34,048 nt of DNA. Origin: Ignavibacteriaceae bacterium (lineage in GTDB: Bacteria > Bacteroidota > Ignavibacteria > Ignavibacteriales > Ignavibacteriaceae). The position numbers and the translations under genes are program-made. The stretch covers positions 1 through 34,048 of the forward strand of contig JACAFC010000146.1 of assembly GCA_013388515.1 (NCBI GenBank), written 5' to 3'. This document shows, in pieces, positions 8,939-17,710 of the stretch. Positions within the stretch are counted from its first letter, which is position 1; each line of letters begins with the position of its first letter. The notes under the pieces were generated by a model. The model was not told the origin of the DNA and ran no database searches. It was given only the letters and a program-made list of their open reading frames with translations.

Positions 8939-10117
8939 TTATTTTTCCAAAGATGGAAAAATCTTACTTATATAACTTTGATAAATTTCTACAATAGTAT
9001 TTGTAAGAATAACAACAGCTAATGCTAATGTTAAGTCTATTCTATAATTAAAATAATGTAAAATAAGTACGCCAGCCAATAAATTAAATACAGTAATTAA
9101 CAAGATGTATATTTTAGATAATCCGCTAAACCAATCTTTATACTTAATTTTTAATGTGTAGATAATAAAAGCACTTAGATAACTCATAAACAAAGCAATG
9201 CCCACGCTCATCCATGATGGCATTTTGTTTACATAACTTTTATTAAGAATCATCGAAATAATATTTGCATGTATAACAACACCATACATATCGGGAAATG
9301 ACTTTCCAGCGTACCTTTCGTTTAACGGCGTAAAATAAATATCCTCTAATGTTTTGTTCTGAAAGCTGGTTCCAACAAAACCCATTAGAATAATTTTGTC
9401 TCTAAGAAAATTTAAGTTTTGATCTTCTGCAATAAGTTGCTCAGTATCTAAGTGATAAAATTTTTCGTAGTTTCCTATGAAATTTATTTTTTCAATTTCA
9501 TTCTCTCTTTTTTCAAGATATTTATAAGCATCGGGGTTGAATATTTCTGCAATCTTTGCTGAAAAAGCAGGTATAGTTTTTCCTTTAGATTTAGCCTTAG
9601 GGCGAAATTCACGGATGGTTCTAAAAAACAATTTATCATCGTTAGGAAGGTTCGCAAATCCAGTTGTTCCATACTTACTAAAATTATGTATTGAACAAAT
9701 AAGAGTATCATACGTTTCGCTAATTTCTGAGAAGCCCTCCAATCTACTAACTAAAACAAGATTTTTGCACTTTGAGAATGCCATGGCAAGACTTGAATCG
9801 CCTCGATAATCCTTTGCCTCTTCAAAAATAGCATCAACTGCAATTAGTTTAGGGTTATAAGAATTGATAATATTTATTTGATTAGCTATTTCTAATCTAG
9901 AAAGGTTACCTATATTTACTATCACAATGCTGGTATCAGCTTTAGGATCTTCCCTAAGCTTAGAATATACTATATCATAAACATCAAAATCACTTATTGC
10001 TTTTGTGATTGGATCCAGGAAAAAACAATTAATAGGTAAGAATGAAAAAATGCCCAGGACAATAAACATTAATAGTGTAATGATGAAATATCTTAAATGG
10101 AAAAAACTTTTATTCAC
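8939..10117 (-). CDS. CHASE2-domain membrane sensor without an output domain
   Basis: The 392-residue protein has one N-terminal transmembrane segment (about 10-30), then a large extracytoplasmic CHASE2 domain (about 35-295). Its signatures are the N-terminal FDVYDIVYSKLRE, IVIVNIG, KLIAVDAIFEE and the C-terminal RDKIILMGFVGTSFQ...DIYFTP...MYGVVIHANII. Three C-terminal transmembrane helices follow (about 303-323, 337-356, 361-380). The chain then ends after about 12 residues. In most CHASE2 proteins a kinase, cyclase or other signalling domain follows the helices; here there is none. It is the first gene of the six-gene operon, and its promoter should lie in 10118-10478. A role as an envelope stimulus sensor that passes its signal to the encoded peptidases is inferred. 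Ligands of CHASE2 domains are generally unknown. Confidence 0.88.
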   Translation of the reverse strand: MNKSFFHLRYFIITLLMFIVLGIFSFLPINCFFLDPITKAISDFDVYDIVYSKLREDPKADTSIVIVNIGNLSRLEIANQINIINSYNPKLIAVDAIFEEAKDYRGDSSLAMAFSKCKNLVLVSRLEGFSEISETYDTLICSIHNFSKYGTTGFANLPNDDKLFFRTIREFRPKAKSKGKTIPAFSAKIAEIFNPDAYKYLEKRENEIEKINFIGNYEKFYHLDTEQLIAEDQNLNFLRDKIILMGFVGTSFQNKTLEDIYFTPLNERYAGKSFPDMYGVVIHANIISMILNKSYVNKMPSWMSVGIALFMSYLSAFIIYTLKIKYKDWFSGLSKIYILLITVFNLLAGVLILHYFNYRIDLTLALAVVILTNTIVEIYQSYISKIFPSLEK

Positions 10118-10478
10118 AACAATTGTACTGCCTTCTTAGGAAGAAAAAATGAATAATTAAAATTGCTTTTATGCAAATAACTAGTGAAAGGTACGGAGGG
10201 AACTTCCGGTAATTTCGCGAAGCAATTTTTGAACTTCATTGAAATACCTTAATAATGACTCAATAAAACTTAATTAAGAATTTAAATGAAGTCAATAATT
10301 AGATCTAGGACGGTTCAGAGTTGTGATATATAATAACCAATATGAAAGCTGCAAAACACATACTTTTTTTTATTAGGAAATATTTTAACTTACATTTAGT
10401 ATTGAGCAGAAATTTTGTCATTATTTTAAAGTTCTGACGTTTATATGATTTACAAATTTCCAAAAAATTAAATTTTGC
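10118..10478. promoter_or_regulatory. Divergent intergenic region between the CHASE2 operon and the activase gene
   Basis: This 361-bp AT-rich gap separates two divergent genes and must carry both promoters. I see no riboswitch-like fold, no long inverted repeat and no convincing reading frame. A minus-strand open frame that overlaps the activase start has no family features. Individual promoter boxes cannot be placed with confidence. Confidence 0.5.
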
Positions 10479-13400
10479 ATGACCACCTACACAACCAAAA
10501 AAGAACATAAAAGTGCTTTAGGAATTTGTATCGGAGCTTCAACTGTTTCATCAGTTCTTGTTTATGAAATAAACGGTGATGTAAATATTGAAAGCCATCA
10601 GAGCATTCCTCATCACGGTAATCCAAAAAAAATAATTGAAGACATTTTTAGTGCTTACACTCCGCAAAAAGTTACTATTACCGGAAGAAAATTTAAACAA
10701 TTACTTAATGCCACATCAATTTCCGAATCCGAGGCCATAGAAAATTCAATTGCTCATCTTGGAATTTCTCCCGACCTAATAATTAGCGCTGGCGGTGAAA
10801 ATTTCATCCTCTATGTAATCGATAAAAAAGGTAAAGTATCAAAAGCAATCACCGGAAATAAATGCGCTTCCGGAACCGGTGAATTTTTTCTGCAGCAAAT
10901 TAAAAGAATGAATTTATCAGTTGATGATGCCATCACTTTAGGCAACCAGGGTGAACCTTATAATATTTCTGGCAGATGTTCAGTATTCTGCAAATCTGAC
11001 TGCACTCACGCCTTGAATAAAGGAGTTGAAAAAGAAAGTGTAGTTGCTGGGTTATCACGTATGATGGCTCAAAAAATAATTGAATTAACTTCGCGTGTTA
11101 AATACTGGAAAGTTGCATTGATTGGCGGAGCATCCAAAAATACTGCAATGAAAAAATACTTGGAGAAACATTTTGATGATTTAACAATTCCACCTGCATC
11201 AACGTATTTTGAAGCCCTTGGCACTGCCATCTATGCATTAAATAATCCCACACAGCCTATTAACAAAGAAAAGCTTTTCAAATCAAATCTCTCCTCTTTT
11301 ACTTTTCATGAGGATCTTAAGAAATATTCCTCTGCTGTTAGATTTGAAAAATCTAGCCGAGGAATTCCGGTAGCGGAGGATAATTGTATTTTAGGATTAG
11401 ATGTTGGTTCTACAACCACTAAAGCCGTGTTACTAAGAATTAGAGATAATTCAATACTTGCTTCAGAATATCTTAGAACAAATGGAGATCCAATCAGCGC
11501 CTCTATCGATTGTTATAAAAGTTTGAAAAATCAAATAAATGTTCCACTCAATATTTTAGGACTCGGCGTAACAGGTTCTGGCAGGCACATAGCTGGACTT
11601 CATGCTTTGACAAAAGGTGTAATAAATGAAATAATTGCTCACGCAACAGCAACCATACATTTTGATCCTGAAGTAGATACTATATTTGAAATTGGCGGTC
11701 AAGATGCAAAATACACTTATATAACCTCAGGTGTTGCATCAGATTATGCAATGAACGAAGCATGTTCTGCAGGTACAGGCTCATTTTTAGAAGAAGCTGC
11801 CAATGAATCATTGAATATAAATTATTTGGATATTGGTGAGATTGCACTTCGTGCAAATAATCCGCCCAACTTTAATGATCAATGCTCTGCTTTTATTAGC
11901 AGCGATATAAAAAATGCATTACAGGAAGGACTATCTAAGGCAGATGTTGTTGCAGGCTTGGTTTACTCTATTTGCTTAAATTATATTAACCGGGTTAAAG
12001 GAAACAGACCAACTGGTGATAAAATTTTCATGCAAGGAGGGGTTTGTTATAACAAGGCAGTTCCAATAGCAATGGCAGCTTTAACCGGTAAGGAAATAAT
12101 TGTTCCCCCGGAACCAGGACTAATGGGCGCTTTTGGTGTTGCACTAGAAATTAAAAAACGGCTAGAGTTAAAACTAATGCCTGAACAAGTTTTTAACTTG
12201 GATGAATTAATAAATAGAAAAGTTGAGTATGGTAAATCTTTCGTTTGCGCAGGCGGTGCAGAAAAATGTGATCGTAAATGCAGTGTATCAATAATATTAA
12301 TTAACGGAAAGAAATACCCCTTTGGCGGCGCTTGCAACAAGTATTATAATCTGCATGAAGAATTTTCTTCAGATATCCGTGAGAACAACTTAGTTAATTT
12401 ACGGCAGGAGTTGGTATTCGATAAGTTCATTTACCCAATTGAACTTCCTCGTGATGCTAAAACAATTGGTATTCCAAAATCATTTCTTACAAACACTCTT
12501 TTCCCGCTTTATTATAATTTCTTTATACAGCTCGGTTTTAAAGTTGTTTTAGGCGATAATGTAAAGCAGCTGGGAATAGAGAAAAAAGAATCAGCATTTT
12601 GTTTTCCTGTTGAATTGGCTCATGGATTCTTTCAAGATTTAATTGATAGAAAAGTCGATTACATTTTTCTTCCTCATGTTTTGGAAGTATTTAATAAAGA
12701 TAATGAGTTCTTTGATAGGACTTGTGTCCTTCTTCAATCTGAGCCGTATTATCTAAAAACTACCTTTAAGGAAGATTTTGGTGATATAAAAATATTATCT
12801 CCCATAATAAGTTTTGCCAAAGGTTATGAAAGTGCTAAGGATAAGTTTATACAATTAGCATTAGAACTAGGCAAGGACAAACCATTAGCTTCAGCATCTT
12901 TCGATTACGCTGTTGAAATTCAAAAGGAAATGTTGAATACATTCAAACAGATTGGGAAAAATGTAATCCAAGAACTTGAAGCCGATCCGGAGAGATTTGC
13001 TATAGTTTTATTTGGCAGAGCATACAACTCATTCGCTAAGGAAGCAAATCTTGGAATACCTCAAAAGTTTGCCTCACGAAATGTGATGATTATTCCTCAT
13101 GATTTTCTGTCAAGCGATTCGTTTGAAAGCCACGAACACATGTATTGGGGATTAGGAAAGCAAATCCTGCAGTCGGCACGATTTGTAAAAAATCATCCGC
13201 AGCTTTTTGGTACGTATATTACAAATTTTAGCTGCGGTCCAGATTCGATGATAATAACCTACTTCCGAAATATTATGGAGAATAAACCGTCATTAACGCT
13301 TGAACTTGACAGCCATTCTGCTGATGCCGGTATAAACACCAGAATTGAAGCGGCACTAGATATTATTAAAAGTTATCGCCAATTAGAAAAAAAAGGCAAG

Positions 13401-14885
13401 ATTCAATTTGTAAAAAAAGATTTTAGACCGCTGAAAGTGAAGAACGCAACAACGATTGTTGATTCCAATGGAGAAGAAATTCTACTTACCGATAAGCGGG
13501 TAAAAATGCTTATACCTAATATGGGTAATTATGCTGCGCAAGCTTTTGCAGCGGTATTTAGATCTGCAGGAATAAATTCTGAGGCATTGCCTGTTTCCAC
13601 TTTCAAAACACTTACAAGCGGACGAGGTGTAACTTCATGCAAGGAGTGCTTACCATTAATACTTAACGCTGGAGCAATGATAGACTATTATCATGATAAA
13701 AAACCTAAAGATGAAAAAACTTTATTTTTTATGGCCGAAGGAACGGGACCGTGCCGATTTGGTCAATACCATGTATACTTAGAGGAGATAATTAAAAAGC
13801 GTGAATTGAAAGATTATGGAGTTTACACACTTACTGATGAAGATTCGTACGGGGGGCTTGGCGATGAGTTTTTTAAACGTGGATGGATTTCAACAACAAC
13901 AGTAGATGTTATTCAAAATATCTTTCACGCCATAAATGTTATAGCTGTCAATAAAACTGAATGCCTTCAAATTCTTGCCGAAGAATGGGAAAAAATTGTA
14001 AGAATTATTGAAGGACAAGATATTAATAAGATTTATCAGCAGCTTGAAATACTAGCAGAAAAACTTTCACATCAAAAGAAAAAAATAAAATACAAAGATG
14101 CTGTTAAAGTAGCGCTGATTGGAGAAATTTATGTTCGACAAGATGAGTTTTCGCGAATGGATTTGATTGAACGCTTAGCTGAAAAAGATATTGTAGTTAA
14201 AGTAGCGCCAATAAGTGAATACATATATTATTCAAATTTCATGGCAATGCGCAGCGATGGTCATCGAACACCAACTATAAGAGAAATAAGCAAACTAAAA
14301 ATAAAAAATCTTATTCAAGAAAGAATCGAGAGGAAAATAAAGAACATACTGTCCGAAAGCGGATTTTGCGATGACGAATTAATTAAAGTTGATGACATTA
14401 CTTCAAAAGCCAGGCACTTAATTAATCCCCAGTTAGCTGGAGAAGCAATTCTCACCGTTGGTTCCGGTCTTAGAGAAATTTTAGATCATGTGTCAGGAAT
14501 TATATCTATAGGTCCATTTGGGTGCATGCCTTCGAGGGTTGCCGAATCAATTCTTAACTCGGAATTAAATATTGAAGGAAAAGCCACAGCAGAAAATTTG
14601 AAGCGTGAAAATTATAATAACGAAATTGATACTCTTCCATTCTTAGCAATAGAAACTGACGGAAATATGTTCCCGCAGGTAATTCAATCAAAAATTGAGA
14701 TATTTATTCTCCAGACACAACGGCTTCATAAAATAATTAAAAGCGGTAATGCGCATATAAAACAAAACTATGCACAGAAATTCTACGATTTCATAGTTGC
14801 TCAGTATAAGAAAAGACTTCAAGGAAATAAATCAGAGGAATATTTACCAGATATTGCTGGATTATCCTCTCAAGAAAGTGAATAA
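10479..14885 (+). CDS. Large 2-hydroxyacyl-CoA dehydratase activase (BcrAD/BadFG family) with DUF2229-type region
   Basis: The 1468-residue protein has two acetate/sugar-kinase-fold ATPase modules in one chain. Module 1 (about 13-255) shows NKCASGTGEF (Cys129) and GRCSVFCKSDC (Cys167). Module 2 (about 303-570) shows the phosphate loop GLDVGSTTTKAVLL, EIGGQDAKY, EACSAGTGSF (Cys429) and DQCSAFISSD (Cys469). In two-subunit activases these Cys pairs hold a [4Fe-4S] cluster between the monomers. After a Cys-rich segment near residue 590-620 (CAGGAEKCDRKC), the C-terminal half resembles DUF2229 and the dehydratase-component-like fold. Activases use ATP to inject a low-potential electron into a dehydratase or benzoyl-CoA reductase-type enzyme in the cytoplasm. 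No dehydratase gene lies nearby, so the partner is unknown. The gene ends 5 bp from the convergent ACT-domain gene. Confidence 0.9.
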   Translation: MTTYTTKKEHKSALGICIGASTVSSVLVYEINGDVNIESHQSIPHHGNPKKIIEDIFSAYTPQKVTITGRKFKQLLNATSISESEAIENSIAHLGISPDLIISAGGENFILYVIDKKGKVSKAITGNKCASGTGEFFLQQIKRMNLSVDDAITLGNQGEPYNISGRCSVFCKSDCTHALNKGVEKESVVAGLSRMMAQKIIELTSRVKYWKVALIGGASKNTAMKKYLEKHFDDLTIPPASTYFEALGTAIYALNNPTQPINKEKLFKSNLSSFTFHEDLKKYSSAVRFEKSSRGIPVAEDNCILGLDVGSTTTKAVLLRIRDNSILASEYLRTNGDPISASIDCYKSLKNQINVPLNILGLGVTGSGRHIAGLHALTKGVINEIIAHATATIHFDPEVDTIFEIGGQDAKYTYITSGVASDYAMNEACSAGTGSFLEEAANESLNINYLDIGEIALRANNPPNFNDQCSAFISSDIKNALQEGLSKADVVAGLVYSICLNYINRVKGNRPTGDKIFMQGGVCYNKAVPIAMAALTGKEIIVPPEPGLMGAFGVALEIKKRLELKLMPEQVFNLDELINRKVEYGKSFVCAGGAEKCDRKCSVSIILINGKKYPFGGACNKYYNLHEEFSSDIRENNLVNLRQELVFDKFIYPIELPRDAKTIGIPKSFLTNTLFPLYYNFFIQLGFKVVLGDNVKQLGIEKKESAFCFPVELAHGFFQDLIDRKVDYIFLPHVLEVFNKDNEFFDRTCVLLQSEPYYLKTTFKEDFGDIKILSPIISFAKGYESAKDKFIQLALELGKDKPLASASFDYAVEIQKEMLNTFKQIGKNVIQELEADPERFAIVLFGRAYNSFAKEANLGIPQKFASRNVMIIPHDFLSSDSFESHEHMYWGLGKQILQSARFVKNHPQLFGTYITNFSCGPDSMIITYFRNIMENKPSLTLELDSHSADAGINTRIEAALDIIKSYRQLEKKGKIQFVKKDFRPLKVKNATTIVDSNGEEILLTDKRVKMLIPNMGNYAAQAFAAVFRSAGINSEALPVSTFKTLTSGRGVTSCKECLPLILNAGAMIDYYHDKKPKDEKTLFFMAEGTGPCRFGQYHVYLEEIIKKRELKDYGVYTLTDEDSYGGLGDEFFKRGWISTTTVDVIQNIFHAINVIAVNKTECLQILAEEWEKIVRIIEGQDINKIYQQLEILAEKLSHQKKKIKYKDAVKVALIGEIYVRQDEFSRMDLIERLAEKDIVVKVAPISEYIYYSNFMAMRSDGHRTPTIREISKLKIKNLIQERIERKIKNILSESGFCDDELIKVDDITSKARHLINPQLAGEAILTVGSGLREILDHVSGIISIGPFGCMPSRVAESILNSELNIEGKATAENLKRENYNNEIDTLPFLAIETDGNMFPQVIQSKIEIFILQTQRLHKIIKSGNAHIKQNYAQKFYDFIVAQYKKRLQGNKSEEYLPDIAGLSSQESE

Positions 14886-14890
14886 TTTAT

Positions 14891-15313
14891 TTAAATCCTT
14901 TTCTCCTCCAGTACACTTAGTGCCCTATCATATTCATCTGGCCTTAAGTAAACTAAATATGCAAATGTTCCTTTACCTGAAGTTACACAATTGCCTGAGT
15001 AAATATTTATGTCCGCGCTGTATAGTTTCTGATGAATTTCAGCTAAAGCGCCTATTTCATCTTCACCTTGGATAAGAAGAGCTGGATTAGGTCCTTGCAA
15101 AGATATTCCGGCTTTTTCAGCAATATCCATTAGAAGCTGTGTATTCTCAGGAAACAAACTGAATTGTGCACCAGATGAACCTAAAGGAACAGCATTAAAT
15201 GCAAGCAGGTTAACACCCAATTCGGCAAGTGCAGTTAAAACTTTGTAAGCTTCGCCAGGTTGGTCTTTAACAGTTGTATAAAAATAATCTACTCTAGTAA
15301 TATTGTAATACAT
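14891..15313 (-). CDS. ACT-domain protein
   Basis: The 140-residue protein seems to consist of two ACT-like units. The first (about 6-70) has RVDYFYTTVKDQPGEAYKVLTALAELGVNLLAF, the typical strand followed by 'D.PG.....l..L...gvnl'. The second (about 75-140) has LIQGEDEIGALAEIHQKLYSADINIY. ACT domains bind small molecules such as amino acids and regulate enzymes; stand-alone forms are usually allosteric partners or regulators. No signal peptide is present, so it is cytoplasmic. It is convergent with the activase gene, only 5 bp from its stop, and appears monocistronic. Its ligand cannot be read from the sequence. Confidence 0.8.
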   Translation of the reverse strand: MYYNITRVDYFYTTVKDQPGEAYKVLTALAELGVNLLAFNAVPLGSSGAQFSLFPENTQLLMDIAEKAGISLQGPNPALLIQGEDEIGALAEIHQKLYSADINIYSGNCVTSGKGTFAYLVYLRPDEYDRALSVLEEKRI

Positions 15314-15430
15314 AATACCACCTCGATTAATTATAGAGAGTTATTTTATTCACTAGAATAATAGAAATTAAAAATAAGGGAAGCAATAACTTAAGAAAGG
15401 AAAAATGTAAACTATATTTTTAAATAAAAA

Positions 15431-15452
15431 AACCCGCTTAGTTAAGCGGGTT
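15431..15452 (-). terminator. Intrinsic terminator of the RRM gene
   Basis: A perfect inverted repeat (AACCCGCTTA and TAAGCGGGTT, 10 bp, or 8 bp with a six-base loop) lies 21 bp past the stop codon of the RNA-binding protein gene. On the minus strand it is followed by a T-rich tail (TTTTTATTTA). This is the clearest rho-independent terminator in the window. Confidence 0.88.
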
Positions 15453-15472
15453 AAAATGAATTGAAAAGTTTA

Positions 15473-15808
15473 CTACCAGCCTCTTCTTCCGCCGCCTCTG
15501 TTCCCAGTGTTTCCGCCTCTATGTCCTCCGCCATGACCTTTGTGCCCGCCGCGTCGTCTATCATCTTCTCTAGGACGAGCTTCATTAACTGTAATTTTTT
15601 TACCTTTTAGATCTCTAGTATTCAATTCTTTTATGGCTTTTTGAGCATCGGCAGCCCCAGGCATTTCTACGAATCCAAATCCTTTAGATTCACCTGAGAA
15701 AAGATCTTTAATTATTTTTACGCTCCGGACAGAACCACACTCACCAAACAAAGTTTGCAAATCTTGCTCGGTAACTTCCTTTGCTAAATTGCCAACAAAA
15801 ATGTTCAT
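15473..15808 (-). CDS. RRM-domain RNA-binding protein with Gly/Arg-rich tail
   Basis: The 111-residue protein is a single RNA recognition motif (residues 1-80) with RNP2 at IFVGNL (3-8) and RNP1 at KGFGFVEM (about 43-50), followed by a Gly/Arg/His-rich tail (about 85-111). This is the size and layout of the bacterial glycine-rich RNA-binding proteins, which bind single-stranded RNA and are often cold- or stress-inducible. An AAGGAAA sequence before the ATG serves as ribosome binding site. It is a single-gene unit that ends at the terminator at 15431-15452. The family call is firm; the RNA targets are unknown. Confidence 0.93.
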   Translation of the reverse strand: MNIFVGNLAKEVTEQDLQTLFGECGSVRSVKIIKDLFSGESKGFGFVEMPGAADAQKAIKELNTRDLKGKKITVNEARPREDDRRRGGHKGHGGGHRGGNTGNRGGGRRGW

Positions 15809-16019
15809 TATTAGTTTCCTTTTTATTTATTGATATTAAGAATACTTACTGGATTAACCAATAAAGTACACTGCAGTTAAATTCTTATTTGATGAAAATT
15901 TTAGTGTGAAAATCTGCTTAAGGGAAAACTTATCGGGCTAGAGATTTTTCTCAATAAAATGGAGATCTAAAAAATAATTAAGCGGGTATCCCCGCCATAA
16001 TTCCAATTTGATGGAATGT
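15809..16019. promoter_or_regulatory. Gap between tRNA-Asp and the RRM gene
   Basis: This stretch contains the tail hairpins of the tRNA transcript and the leader of the RRM gene on the minus strand. No reading frame is visible. A long 5' leader is common for RRM and cold-shock-type genes, but I cannot identify a specific regulatory fold here. Confidence 0.35.
15982..15995 (-). terminator. Probable terminator after tRNA-Asp
   Basis: A 5-bp GC stem (GCGGG / CCCGC) with a 4-base loop is followed on the minus strand by TTAATTATTTTTT. A second short perfect hairpin (ATTCCA / TGGAAT, 16000-16017) sits between it and the tRNA 3' end. The position directly behind the tRNA supports a terminator or processing role. 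Confidence 0.6.
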
Positions 16020-16096
16020 TGGCGGGGCCGACGAGACTCGAACTCGCGACCTCCTGCGTGACAGGCAGGCGTTCTAACCAACTGAACTACGACCCC
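16020..16096 (-). tRNA. tRNA-Asp (anticodon GTC), CCA encoded
   Basis: The minus strand folds as a full cloverleaf. The acceptor stem is GGGGTCG / CGGCCCC (one G-T pair) with discriminator G. The anticodon arm is CCTGC-CTGTCAC-GCAGG with anticodon GTC, and the T arm contains GTTCGAGTC. The 3' CCA is encoded at 16020-16022. The body of the tRNA is 16023-16096. Confidence 0.96.
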
Positions 16097-16292
16097 AATA
16101 ATCTAAAGAACTTATTAAATTTTTCGCCAGCAAATATAAAGAAGATGCTTTGAAAAACAAATTTTGAGGGTTATTTGGTTGTGATAAAAACGCCAAGATT
16201 CGGTAAATATATTTCAAATAATTTGTGGTTTATTGGCTCAATGAGTTTATTTGAGTCCAACAAAATTAAACATTTTAAAAAATTAGGAATAA

Positions 16293-17705
16293 ATGAATCC
16301 ACTAGTTTGCATAATTGTAATTTTATTAGGCATCTCCCATCAATCCTTAAAAGCTCAAAACAAAACTGCTCCAAACACAATTGAACCGGTTGGTATAATT
16401 GAGGGGTTATCAGATTCTGAGCTGCTTGAAGTAATTCAGCGGCAAACATTTCGTTTTTTTTGGCATGGTGCACATCCTATTAGCGGATTAGCACTTGAAA
16501 GAAGCAACACTGTATATGCTGAACATTATTGGGATTATATAAATGAGGCTTGGGATGAACCTAACTTAAGCAAGACAGAATTTGGACCGGATGCGTGTGC
16601 GATTGGAGGTACCGGTTTCGGAATTATGAGTATTATTGTTGCTGTTGAACGCGGATGGATCGATAGAGATACAGCCGTTGGAAGACTAATTCAAATTGCA
16701 GATTTTCTGATGAATGCTGATTGCTACCACGGAATTTATCCTCACTTCATGAATGGGAGAACAGGAAAGACGATTAAATTCGATAGATTGGATGATGGAG
16801 CTGACCTTGTGGAAACTTCCTACTTACTCATGGGATTTTTATGCGCAAGAGAATATTTCAATCTAGACTCTCCAAAAGAAAAATATTTGCGAAAAAGAAT
16901 TACTACTATGTGGAATGTAGCAAACTGTAATTGGCACACAAACGGTCAGAAAAAACTGTACTGGCATTGGAGTCCAAATAACGGATTTGATATGAACTTT
17001 CCTATTTGGGGTTGGAATGAATGTCTTATAACCTATATAATGGCAGCATCTTCTCCTTTTCATCCTATAGACAAGGAAGTGTATGACTCAACATGGGCAG
17101 GAAGTTTTGGTTATAAAAACAACAAAGAGTATTATGGAATAAAACTTCCGCTTGGTAACTACGATATGGGAGGTCCTCTATTTTTTGAACATTACACTTT
17201 TCAAGGTATAGATCCTAATGGACTTACTGATGTTCTTGGGAACAATTATTTCGAACAAGGAAAGAATCACACATTAATTAACAGGGCATATTGCATTGAT
17301 AATCCGAAAAAATATAAAGGTTACAGCGATAAGTGCTGGGGGTTAACTGCTGGAGATAGTTACAAGGGTTACGTTGCTCATTGTCCCGATACTGACTTTG
17401 GAGTTATTCAGCCGACTGCGGCATTATCATCTATGCCGTACACTCCTAAAGAAAGCATGGAAGCATTAAGGTATTTCTACTATCAGCTTGGTGATAAAAT
17501 TTGGAGTGAGTATGGATTTGTTGATGGATTTAGCATCCACCATAATTGGTTTGCAAAATCTCATTTAGCAATTGATCAAGGGCCAATTATTGTTATGATT
17601 GAAAATTATAGAACCGGTTTACTTTGGAAATTATTTATGAATATTCCCGATATACAGAATGGTTTGAAAAAACTAGGTTTCAAAAGTAAATGGATGGAAA
17701 AATAA
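16293..17705 (+). CDS. GH144-type endo-beta-1,2-glucanase (glycoamylase-like family)
   Basis: The 470-residue protein has a signal peptide (MNPLVCIIVILLGISHQSLKAQ) and a single (alpha/alpha)6-type domain (about 38-465). Recognisable stretches are RQTFRFFWHGAHPISGLALER, AIGGTGFGIMSII, YWHWSPNNGFDMN, GPLFFEHYTFQGIDP, CWGLTAGD, VIQPTAALSSMPYTP and QGPIIVMIENYRTG. These match the Pfam 'glycoamylase' family, which contains GH144 enzymes that cut beta-1,2-glucan to short oligosaccharides. Length agrees with the family. It probably acts in the periplasm or outside the cell. It is the first gene of a three-gene operon, followed 5 bp later by the GH31 gene. Beta-1,2-glucan is the expected substrate from the family; other glucans remain possible. 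Confidence 0.87.
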   Translation: MNPLVCIIVILLGISHQSLKAQNKTAPNTIEPVGIIEGLSDSELLEVIQRQTFRFFWHGAHPISGLALERSNTVYAEHYWDYINEAWDEPNLSKTEFGPDACAIGGTGFGIMSIIVAVERGWIDRDTAVGRLIQIADFLMNADCYHGIYPHFMNGRTGKTIKFDRLDDGADLVETSYLLMGFLCAREYFNLDSPKEKYLRKRITTMWNVANCNWHTNGQKKLYWHWSPNNGFDMNFPIWGWNECLITYIMAASSPFHPIDKEVYDSTWAGSFGYKNNKEYYGIKLPLGNYDMGGPLFFEHYTFQGIDPNGLTDVLGNNYFEQGKNHTLINRAYCIDNPKKYKGYSDKCWGLTAGDSYKGYVAHCPDTDFGVIQPTAALSSMPYTPKESMEALRYFYYQLGDKIWSEYGFVDGFSIHHNWFAKSHLAIDQGPIIVMIENYRTGLLWKLFMNIPDIQNGLKKLGFKSKWMEK

Positions 17706-17710
17706 CAGTT

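Noticed and set aside
10305-10508. 67-residue minus-strand frame between the CHASE2 operon and the activase gene
   Set aside because: It overlaps the activase start and has no recognisable features.
16020-16096. tRNA-Asp as the attachment site of an integrative element
   Set aside because: No integrase gene and no direct repeat of the tRNA 3' end was seen in the window.
16171-16473. Overlapping short frames around the start of the GH144 gene
   Set aside because: Shadows of the GH144 gene, whose signal peptide and domain are clear.
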